Part shown: positions 1 through 6,700 of the stretch, in pieces
Layout: every line of letters starts with the position of its first letter
Numbering within the stretch: position 1 is the first letter of the stretch
NCBI GenBank assembly: GCA_964568365.1
Contig: CAZMQF010000100.1
Location: 1 to 9,814 of the forward strand
Length of the DNA stretch: 9,814 bases
DNA from: CAYLMG01 sp964568365
GTDB taxonomy: Bacteria; Planctomycetota; Phycisphaerae; Sedimentisphaerales; Anaerobacaceae
Reading direction: 5' to 3'
Program-made: the position numbers and the translations under genes
Notes under the pieces: model-generated
The model's input: the letters and a program-made list of their open reading frames with translations, nothing else
Told to the model about the DNA's origin: nothing
Database searches by the model: none

Positions 1-94
1 CCGTTAGAAAGCTCAGGTGGGGCTTTAGACCCCACCTGAGCTGCACATTTTTTACTCCGCCCAAAGGGCTGAGCTTTCTTTCTAACGGGGTAAA
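1..94. repeat. Palindromic repeat element, copy 1 (left end cut by window)
   Basis: An imperfect palindrome with termini CCGTTAGAAAG and CTTTCTAACGG. Bases 1-16 are complementary to 69-88 apart from a 4-base insertion in the right arm. Inside lies a perfect 12-bp hairpin, 11-22 with 30-41 (GCTCAGGTGGGG), loop 7 bases, and a small GCCC-AAA-GGGC hairpin at 59-69. It matches 1799-1892 at 93 of 94 positions; the one difference is T at 56 against C at 1854. The window begins inside the left terminus. No transposase is seen, so it is a non-autonomous repeat of REP or MITE type; which of these cannot be decided here. Confidence 0.93.
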
Positions 95-156
95 AAAGAG
101 AGAACAACTTGTATCGGTAGTGCTGTTGTGGGGCATCCCGTGGATGGAAACTCTGG

Positions 157-220
157 AGCCCGTTAGAAATGGGATGCAAGAGGTGTTTGCCTTTTGCTCG
201 GCGGGGATTTCTAACGGGCT
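157..220. repeat. Palindromic repeat element, divergent third member
   Basis: A perfect 14-bp inverted repeat, AGCCCGTTAGAAAT at 157-170 and its complement ATTTCTAACGGGCT at 207-220, encloses 36 bases. The terminal core CCCGTTAGAAA is shared with the elements at 1-94 and 1792-1893, but the interior is unrelated. Just inside the left arm, GGGATGC (171-177) is also complementary to GCATCCC at 133-139, outside the element, so a second pairing is possible. I interpret it as a member of the same family with a different core. Confidence 0.8.
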
Positions 221-252
221 TGAGAGAATCCGAAGCGATTGAAGAAAGGAAA

Positions 253-286
253 GAGCATAGAAGAAAAGCGCAAACGATATATGCTC
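253..286 (-). terminator. Weak possible terminator hairpin after the propeller gene
   Basis: A 7-bp stem, GAGCATA (253-259) with TATGCTC (280-286), encloses a 20-base loop about 35 bases past the stop codon of the minus-strand propeller gene. Read on the minus strand it is followed by CTTTCCTTTCTTC, which is pyrimidine-rich but not a clean T run. The large loop makes it a weak candidate. Confidence 0.25.
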
Positions 287-319
287 ACGGCCCTTTCTTT
301 TGTTGTGACAGATGTCATC

Positions 320-1537
320 CTATTTAGGTACGCAAGCAGGGTCTTCCGGAGTCAGACCGCAATCGATTAGCCAGTTCTCTGCCATCATTGCAAAGTCGCG
401 AAAGTCAACCTTGCAGTCATCGTTTAAGTCGCCGGCAAGGACATATTCACAAGGATGTGCGTACTTCAGGTCTCCGTTTGCGGCATCATAGTAGCTGATG
501 TGTGCGTTGCCGCCTGCATCCAGGGCAATAGATGTGTACAAGCCAACATCTCCTGTGCTGTCGACAGTCTCGATGTCCCAAGTCGAGCCGTTGAAGGCCG
601 CGTACTTCAGGTCCTGGTTCGCATCATCGTAGTAAACGATGTGGGGAAAGTCGCTACCGTCCAGTGCCAGCGCGGTAAAGCAATTCACGTTCGTCGTCTC
701 GTCCACTGTCTCAATGTTCCAGGACAAGCCATCCCACATCGCGTACTTGAGCCGGGGGCCCGGGCCGAGCAAGTAGCTGATGTGCGCGTGCCCGCTGCTG
801 TCCAGCACCAGGGATGTGTACATAATCCCGCTGACGCGGGCCGCAGTGTCCAGAAGCTGAAAGTCCCAGGAGGCCCCGTTCCAGACCGCGTACCTCAGGC
901 CGTGGTCATCCCAGTCGTGGTAACTGATGTGCGGGTTGTCGTTGCTGTCCAGAGCCAGCGAGGGACCCGCGATTCCCTCATACCCATCGTCCACCATCTG
1001 GTCAATCCAGGACGAGCCATTCCAGTAAGTGTACAGCAGGTCATTGCCATTCGGCCAGTACCGGTAGTGAGCAATGTGTGGGGCGTCGTTGCTGTCTAGC
1101 GCAAGGGACGAGTAATAGCCCGTAGAGCTTCCGCTGACAGCCGTCTGTACGTCCCAGCTCGACCCGTTCCAGGCGGCGTACTTTAGATCGGCGTTGGTCC
1201 CAGCGTAGCGCTTGTAGTAACTAATCCGCGGGTAGCCGCTGCTGTCCAGTGCCAGGGAATTGTTGGCGCCCACGGAGCCATCCCAGTCCACCGTCTCAAT
1301 GTTCCAGGACGAGCCGTTCCAGGCCGCGTACTTCAGGTCGGCGTTGATGACATCATAGTAGCTAATGTGTGCGTTGCCGTTTGAATCCAGAGCGAGAGAT
1401 GTGTAGCAGCCTACATCCCCTGTACTATCGACAGTCTGAATATTCCAGCCTGAGTCTGCAAGAGCCGGTTTGGACAACCAGGGACCGGCCAACAATAAAA
1501 CTGCTATACAGGTATGAAAAAGAAATTGCCTCTTCAT
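320..1537 (-). CDS. Secreted seven-repeat beta-propeller protein with dockerin-like C-terminal tail
   Basis: The protein has 405 residues. Residues 1-27 form a signal peptide (MKRQ, hydrophobic stretch, KPALA before D28), so it is exported. Residues 31 to about 360 are seven repeats of 46-50 residues with the pattern W-[ND]-x-[EQ]-T-V-D ... SLALDS-x-G-x-x-HISYY-D ... DLKYA-x-WNGSS. Seven such aromatic, beta-rich units suggest one seven-bladed propeller of the BNR/sialidase-like kind, though no catalytic residues are evident. Residues 369-390 hold one dockerin/EF-hand-like loop (D370, N372, D374, D378, D381) and a helix ending in NWL; a classical dockerin has two such halves, this has one. The start is supported by AGGAGGT at 1544-1550, six bases before the ATG. 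The gene stands alone between two copies of a palindromic repeat. Its ligand is unknown; a role in cell-surface or substrate binding is an inference. Confidence 0.85.
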   Translation of the reverse strand: MKRQFLFHTCIAVLLLAGPWLSKPALADSGWNIQTVDSTGDVGCYTSLALDSNGNAHISYYDVINADLKYAAWNGSSWNIETVDWDGSVGANNSLALDSSGYPRISYYKRYAGTNADLKYAAWNGSSWDVQTAVSGSSTGYYSSLALDSNDAPHIAHYRYWPNGNDLLYTYWNGSSWIDQMVDDGYEGIAGPSLALDSNDNPHISYHDWDDHGLRYAVWNGASWDFQLLDTAARVSGIMYTSLVLDSSGHAHISYLLGPGPRLKYAMWDGLSWNIETVDETTNVNCFTALALDGSDFPHIVYYDDANQDLKYAAFNGSTWDIETVDSTGDVGLYTSIALDAGGNAHISYYDAANGDLKYAHPCEYVLAGDLNDDCKVDFRDFAMMAENWLIDCGLTPEDPACVPK

Positions 1538-1543
1538 TTTACT

Positions 1544-1550
1544 ACCTCCT
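1544..1550 (-). promoter_or_regulatory. Shine-Dalgarno of the propeller gene
   Basis: On the minus strand the sequence is AGGAGGT followed by AGTAAA and ATG. This near-perfect anti-16S match at a six-base spacing fixes the start at 1537. Confidence 0.85.
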
Positions 1551-1791
1551 GAAAAAATTCCTGTCTAAGACCAGACAACTAATACAAATATCTTACCGTC
1601 TGTACAATAATAAGATATAAAGACCGTTAAAACAACCAAAATTTGCCTGTTTCTTATGTTTTTCCGGGTCTAACCGAATATTCGAGTTCTTTTCCCTTCG
1701 GCTGTTCGACTAATTGTGGCTATTTTATACTTAACATCCCTGAAATAAACAACTTATATCATTTTCTTCAATCGTTATGAGACTTTTGCTA
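1551..1791. other. AT-rich intergenic region upstream of the propeller gene
   Basis: About 240 bases hold no gene on either strand. They should contain the promoter of the minus-strand propeller gene, but no convincing -35/-10 pair is visible; TTGTAC, 17 bases, TATTAG on the minus strand is the best and is poor. A 10-bp palindrome CGAATATTCG lies at about 1675-1684 and could be an operator, with no support beyond its symmetry. Confidence 0.4.
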
Positions 1792-1893
1792 ATTTACCCC
1801 GTTAGAAAGCTCAGGTGGGGCTTTAGACCCCACCTGAGCTGCACATTTTTTACCCCGCCCAAAGGGCTGAGCTTTCTTTCTAACGGGGTAAAT
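1792..1893. repeat. Palindromic repeat element, copy 2 (complete)
   Basis: This is the full copy of the element that starts the window. Its outer ends are a perfect 14-bp inverted repeat, ATTTACCCCGTTAG (1792-1805) and CTAACGGGGTAAAT (1880-1893). The internal 12-bp hairpin is at 1809-1820 with 1828-1839. It is in the same orientation as copy 1, about 1.8 kb away, with the propeller gene between them. After the terminal TAAA the flanks of the two copies diverge at once, which marks the element boundary. It lies just upstream of the LAB_N gene. Confidence 0.95.
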
Positions 1894-2041
1894 CGCCTTA
1901 ATGGAAAACTCAACTGATTTCGTGGATAAAGCAAGCAGGCGGAATTAATGTTAAATGACGGATTTTAACTGGTTGCAATTGGTGGTTAAATGCTATAGGT
2001 TATGCCTGTGTTTAGATTTCAAAGATAAAAGAATTGGAAAA

Positions 2042-2449
2042 ATGGCTGAAAAGACAAGCAATCTGGATTTAGATAGTCTGCGTGACGAGATTTGTGATCG
2101 CGTAAAGGTTTTTTCTGAGAAGGTTATATCCGCTTCTGGAGACAATCTTCAAAATATTACCATCGTTGGCAGCAGTTTGACAGAGGATTTCAGACCCGTA
2201 ACCGGGTTTATCGGACAGGCCGCTTTTTTCAGTCGTTTCGTGATACAGTGGGTGATTTCGGAAAAACAGAAAAAGAGTGTTATTCCACCATGCTTCTGGT
2301 ATCTGAGTATTTTTGGAAGTACAATTCTTCTTATTTATGCGATTGTACGTAAAGACCCCGTTTTTATTGTTGCATTTCTGTTCAATAACGTAGTGTGTAT
2401 TCGGAATATGATGCCTATGTTCCGGCACCGTTCACAAAAAGAAGCATAA
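2042..2449 (+). CDS. Small membrane protein with lipid A biosynthesis N-terminal (LAB_N) domain
   Basis: The chosen ORF gives 135 residues. Residues about 53-122 match the LAB_N family (PF07578) as I remember it: GQA-FF-RF-IQW-SE, then IPP-FWYLS, then R-DPVF and a closing RN. They form three hydrophobic segments at about 53-72, 81-101 and 105-121. LAB_N domains occur in front of some LpxB enzymes and as small stand-alone membrane proteins beside lipid glycosyltransferases; their own activity is not well defined. An in-frame ATG at 1955 would add 29 residues, but that part is rich in Cys and Leu and unlike a normal N-terminus, so I prefer 2042. Neither start has a strong Shine-Dalgarno. Residues 1-52 do not belong to LAB_N and resemble the start of a nucleotidyltransferase-like protein. 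The phosphatase gene follows after 22 bases, so co-transcription is likely. Confidence 0.8.
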   Translation: MAEKTSNLDLDSLRDEICDRVKVFSEKVISASGDNLQNITIVGSSLTEDFRPVTGFIGQAAFFSRFVIQWVISEKQKKSVIPPCFWYLSIFGSTILLIYAIVRKDPVFIVAFLFNNVVCIRNMMPMFRHRSQKEA

Positions 2450-2471
2450 AAAATCCAATTGGTAGCTAATT

Positions 2472-3134
2472 ATGAGCAGCAAAAAATCTGGTGACACACA
2501 AAACAAAAAACAAAAACGGAAACATCTAAGACTGATTCTGATAATCTTGCTTATTGTCGGGACAATCTGGACATACGATGAGTTCGTAAAGTACCGCATC
2601 TTTCCAAAACGTTTCGGAGTTGTAGAAGAGGGTGTTCTTTACCGAAGCGCGCAAATCTCTGCCGCTGTTATCAAAAAAACTTTGCAAAAACACGACATCG
2701 GTGTGATTGTCATGATGAGCGTCGATGACCCCCAAAACTATGACCTGCAGACAGAGAAAAAAGTCGCCGAAGAGCTTGGTATTGATTTATACAACTTCCC
2801 TTTAAGAGGGAACGGGACCGGCGATGTGAACAATTATCTTAAATCGCTTTTGACGATCCATCAGGCAAAACAGGAGAGAAAACCTGTTCTTGTACATTGT
2901 GACGCCGGCGCACAGAGAACCGGTGGAGTCGTTGCCCTGTATCGTTTCTTTTTTCAAAAGAAAGATGCGGATTTTGTACTTAGGGAATTAAAAAAGTACG
3001 GATGGAAGTACAAACGTAACCCATCCCTTCCAGCCTTTCTGAATGAAAACATGCGTTACCTGGCCGAGGAACTGGTAGAAGAAGGAGTGATTTCAGAAAT
3101 TCCGTCACCGTTGCCAAAATTGCTAACGCCATAA
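2472..3134 (+). CDS. Membrane-anchored dual-specificity/tyrosine phosphatase-like protein
   Basis: The protein has 220 residues. A basic N-terminus (residues 1-20, many Lys/Arg) precedes one hydrophobic segment (about 19-34), which suggests a cytoplasmic N-terminus and a catalytic domain held at the outer face of the inner membrane, or an uncleaved anchor. The cysteine-phosphatase signature is VHCDAGAQRTGG with nucleophile C143 and R149 (CX5R). Upstream, GVLYRSAQ (54-61) is the usual N-terminal motif of bacterial dual-specificity phosphatases, and D118 or D85/D86 could be the general acid. Members of this fold act on phosphoproteins, inositol phosphates or lipid phosphates. The neighbouring LAB_N gene favours a lipid or polyprenyl-phosphate substrate, but that is inference. 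No clear Shine-Dalgarno precedes the ATG. The closest terminator on this strand is the hairpin near 3651-3685. Confidence 0.87.
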   Translation: MSSKKSGDTQNKKQKRKHLRLILIILLIVGTIWTYDEFVKYRIFPKRFGVVEEGVLYRSAQISAAVIKKTLQKHDIGVIVMMSVDDPQNYDLQTEKKVAEELGIDLYNFPLRGNGTGDVNNYLKSLLTIHQAKQERKPVLVHCDAGAQRTGGVVALYRFFFQKKDADFVLRELKKYGWKYKRNPSLPAFLNENMRYLAEELVEEGVISEIPSPLPKLLTP

Positions 3135-3163
3135 TTTACAAAAATAACCCAGGAATTGTTTCT

Positions 3164-3457
3164 TTAGCTAAAGATTGAATCAGGATAATGCTTAACTTGA
3201 AAACAGCCCTGTAATTCATTTGGGTTATCTTGGTTTTTCCCCTGGCTCAGCTCAAGCAGGTGGAAGGTTCCTTTGTGTCGATAGTCAAACTTAAAAAGAG
3301 TTTTGACCTCTTGAGATTTTAAGGTTTCACAGTCTTGTAATTCCTGCCAGTTCGTTTCCTTTATCAGAAGATAACGGATATCAGGAGTTGTCTGCTCACG
3401 CACGTAGAATAAAAAGGCCTGCTGAGCCTCAGTCAGCTGGCCTGCCTGGGACGGCAC
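3164..3457 (-). CDS. Weakly supported hypothetical protein or gene remnant
   Basis: The open frame has 97 codons from a GTG at 3457, with no Shine-Dalgarno and a stop codon in frame shortly upstream. The composition is protein-like (charged and aromatic residues mixed, no low complexity), for example TEAQQAFLFYVREQ and LFKFDYRHKGTFHLLEL, but I recognise no family. It could be the tail of a decayed gene whose front part has been lost, or a chance frame. It lies convergent with the phosphatase gene (29 bases between their stop codons) and downstream of the PL11-GH2 gene on the same strand. Confidence 0.27.
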   Translation of the reverse strand: MPSQAGQLTEAQQAFLFYVREQTTPDIRYLLIKETNWQELQDCETLKSQEVKTLFKFDYRHKGTFHLLELSQGKNQDNPNELQGCFQVKHYPDSIFS

Positions 3458-3650
3458 ACAATGACAGGCTTGCGGTTATGAATTTTATCCACCTATTGCC
3501 CCGGCTGGTTCATCAGGGCTTTGGGGTTTTGTGGTTATGTGAGAATTTCCGTTTCAAATCTTCCCATCCGGCTGACAGAAGCTGCCGTTTTTTCTTTTGC
3601 TCGTTCAACTTACTGATTGCTCTATAATCGCCGCACTTCGCCGCCGGACT
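3458..3650. other. Intergenic stretch without a supported gene
   Basis: No start-and-RBS-supported gene is seen. On the minus strand a frame is open from inside the end of the PL11-GH2 gene down to a TGA at 3513-3515 and reads protein-like near its end (KLNEQKKKRQLLSAGWEDL), but it lacks an ATG or GTG start. Together with the ORF at 3164-3457 it may be a decayed gene. Confidence 0.35.
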
Positions 3651-3690
3651 AAAGAACCCGATAACAACTAAGCCGGGTTCTTTTTCATTT
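3651..3690. terminator. Intrinsic terminator, probably bidirectional
   Basis: A perfect 10-bp stem, AAAGAACCCG (3651-3660) with CGGGTTCTTT (3674-3683), has a 13-base loop. On the plus strand the stem runs into a T tract (3681-3685) and TTCATTT. It sits about 41 bases past the stop codon of the minus-strand PL11-GH2 gene and faces the plus-strand phosphatase operon. The A run before the stem (plus reading) gives a weaker T tail on the minus strand, so it may serve both sides. Confidence 0.78.
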
Positions 3691-3724
3691 ATGGCTCTTT
3701 GCTTAGCGTAAAGAGCATAAATTC

Positions 3725-6700
3725 CTAATCCGAGACCTTTTCATAGAACTCTATCTCGACTACCCGAAGTGTTCCCTTTGCTTCGTCAATTGCGGTACCC
3801 CCCTGTTCTTTTGTACCGGTGACCTCGATAATATTGAAGCCATCTTCGTCTTTGCTGATTCCCTGAAGCGCTACCGTCAGGTTCGTACCCGCCACCGGCT
3901 CGACCGGGACAGTGACATAGCCAAGGCTGCGCGGCGTATCGCCTTGATAAACCTTCCTGCCGTTGACGAACATCTGGATTGAATAGCTTCTCGTGCGCCA
4001 GTTGTGCAGTTTCATCACGACCTCGCCGACGGTGACAGGCCTTTTGAAATCGTATCGAATCCAGGCAGTTGCCATTGTGCCGTCGTTAGACCAGTTAGTC
4101 ATCTCGTTATCGTCGAAGCTCAGACCGACCTGGCTGCTGTCGGCTCCTGCCGTCGCCCCTATGATATCGACCGGTACGCGCGAGACTACAAAAGACGCAC
4201 CCTTGGGTGTCGGGGCACGCTCGAGATAACAGGGCAGATTGGCGTCAGGCATTGTAAGCGAGAGACCATCAGCAACTTCTGTTTGTTTCGAGTCGATATC
4301 GACCGAAGCGGAAACCAGCCCTTCGGACTTTGCTGTAAGGCTAATTCTTCCTGCCTCCGTGGTTGACCTGATTATGACTCGATTTACGCCGCACTCCACA
4401 GGCAGCCTCTTTGACAGGATATAATTATCCGGCCCCTGAGCGATTCCGCCTCGCCACTGGCCAGGCCCTTTCAGCGAAAACTCAATCATATTCATTGCTG
4501 TCGGGCATCGATTGCCTTCTGAATCGACTACCTCAACAGTAACCAACACTAAATCCGCACCGTCAGCTTTAAATCCGTCAGGGCCGGTGTTAACAATAAG
4601 ACGTATGCTGTCAGGCTCTCCTGCTGTTCTCTTCTCTGCTTGGCAGAGCTGGTTACCACCGGCGTCGTACCCAACAGCCTTGAGCAGTCCAGGCTTCCAC
4701 TCGACATCCTCGAACGTAAACAGGAAGCGGTAGCTTTGTGTGCCAAAGCCCTGCGATTTTCCGTTAAGCAGCAGCTCCACCTTCTCGGCACTGGAAATCA
4801 CATATATATTTTTCTTTGTACCCGGTGCGTAATTCCAGTGCCCCATAATATGAATGCGAGGCCGCTCAACGTCCACCCAGCCGTCCCACATTACCCGGTG
4901 CGCAAAAAAGCCGTCCTTGGGAATACGGAGCGGGTCAACCTCGCCGCTGCGACGGTAGTTTTCTGCACCGCGATAATGCGTGTTTGTGTCGGAGAAGATA
5001 ATATTGACCCCGCCGGAACTGACCCTTTTGCCCGTGCCCGGGCGCTGGCGCCAGTAGTCGTACCAGCGAATCACGTTCTCGATTGCATGTGAATCCTGAT
5101 TGCGGTTATATGCCCCGGCTGGTGCATTACGATAAGTTGGGCCATCTCCGTCGGCGTGATAAGGCGGCGAGAATTCATCCCAGTATTTTCGCAGCCCCTC
5201 ATCTCGTGAATACTCCATCGCCCACATCGGCTGAACGGCACTCTTATTGATATAGAGCATCTCACCGCCGTACTCGGCAACTTTGCTGTCGAGCATTTCG
5301 CGAGCACCGACAGCGCGACCCCCGTGCGGGTCGTACCGGTCCCGCAGTTCTTTCAGCTCCTGCATATGTGCTTCGCTTATAGCTTCGTTGCCCCCTTCGT
5401 AGAAGATAATGCTCGGGTTATTGCGATTATAGATTATCGCGTCCCGCATAAGCTCGATACGCTGCTGCCATTGCCGCCCCCTGGCATCTTTCTCGGAATC
5501 ACCGGCAGGCATCGCCTGCATCAGCCCTACCCTATCACAGGATTCGACATCCTGTTTCCACGGCGTCACGTGCATCCAGCGCACGAGGTTGCCGTTGCCC
5601 TCAACTATCAAGCGATTGCTGAAATCGCTCATCCAGGGCGGTACCGAAAGGCCCACTGCCGGCCATTCATTACTGCTGCGTTGTGCGTAGCCCTTGACCT
5701 GTATCACCCTGTCATTAAGCTTAATCATACCGTTACCGAATTCGGTCTTGCGAAAGCCTGTTCGTGTCCTGACCGTATCCACAGGCTCTCCGTTTACTTT
5801 TAATATCGTGTAAACATCGTAAAGCCAGCCGTATCCCCAGCTCCAGAATTCAATGTCCTCTGCGGCTGCGCTTGCCCTGACCGTTTTCGTAACGCCCGGT
5901 GCTATTGTTGTCCGAGTGCCGCTGAACTTCTTGATTATCTTGCCCTGAATATCCTTGATAACAACTTCATATTCAATTGTCTTCGCTGTCGGGTGTTCGT
6001 TTCTCACCTGAGATTCAGCGGTGATTCGTGCTGTTCTTTCTGCCACATCGAAATCCTGCGCGTAGATATACACACCCGTTGTGCCGAGCGTCGAAAAGAG
6101 CGGCAGGGTCTGATAGAGCCTGTCGGTAACGTGCAGATAAACATTTTTCACAATCCCGCCGTAATTCGCGTTGAAGTTTCTGTCATTCCACTGATACCTT
6201 TGGCCGGTGAGCTTCTCACTGTATGTCCACGAATTGTCTATGCGCACGGCCAGCACATTTACACCCGGTGCAAATTTCACAAACTCGGTGACATCAAAAC
6301 CGAATGCCATTACCCCGTTCTCACTGCTGCCGATAAACTGTCCGTTAAGATAGAACTGGCCTCCCTGCCTGATACCCTCGAACTCCAGAAAGACCTTTTG
6401 TCCGGTATGCACGGCAGGAATCTTAAAGCTCTTGCGATACCACGCGATGCCGGTGGAGAGGTTATGGATATCCAGCCTGAAGGCTTCATCTTCGTTCCAG
6501 GCATAAGGTAAAGTTACTTTCTTCCAGCGACTGTCGTTAAAGTCAATCGATTCGGCGCCGTTCGGGTCCCCTGCCGTCACTTTCCAGCCGGCATTAAAGT
6601 TGTACTTCACTCTCTTGGCTGACGGTATATCAGGTCGGGGCGGCTTCTGCATACCAGCACCGAAATAAAAACCGGTATGAGCAGGCTGATTATACCCAAC

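Noticed and set aside
3..242. Plus-strand frame open from the window edge through the first repeat element
   Set aside because: It runs through palindromic repeats, its only ATG starts (144 and 174) leave 33 or fewer codons, and the translation of the repeat arms is clearly incidental. A gene tail entering from the left cannot be fully excluded.
455..1099. Long plus-strand frame opposite the propeller gene
   Set aside because: It is the antisense of the seven repeats; its Val/Arg-rich repetitive translation is a shadow and it has no ribosome site.
1..1893. CRISPR array made of the repeated elements
   Set aside because: There are only two close copies 1.8 kb apart, the units are long palindromes, and there are no regularly spaced spacers or cas genes.
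1901..1948. 15-codon mini-ORF just upstream of the LAB_N gene, possible leader peptide
   Set aside because: No Shine-Dalgarno, no run of a regulatory amino acid and no attenuator hairpin after it.
3388..3627. Plus-strand ORF of 79 codons
   Set aside because: No ribosome site, no family resemblance, and composition typical of a non-coding frame.
4640..6511. Several plus-strand frames of 80-170 codons inside the PL11-GH2 gene
   Set aside because: They are antisense shadows of a strongly supported coding region.
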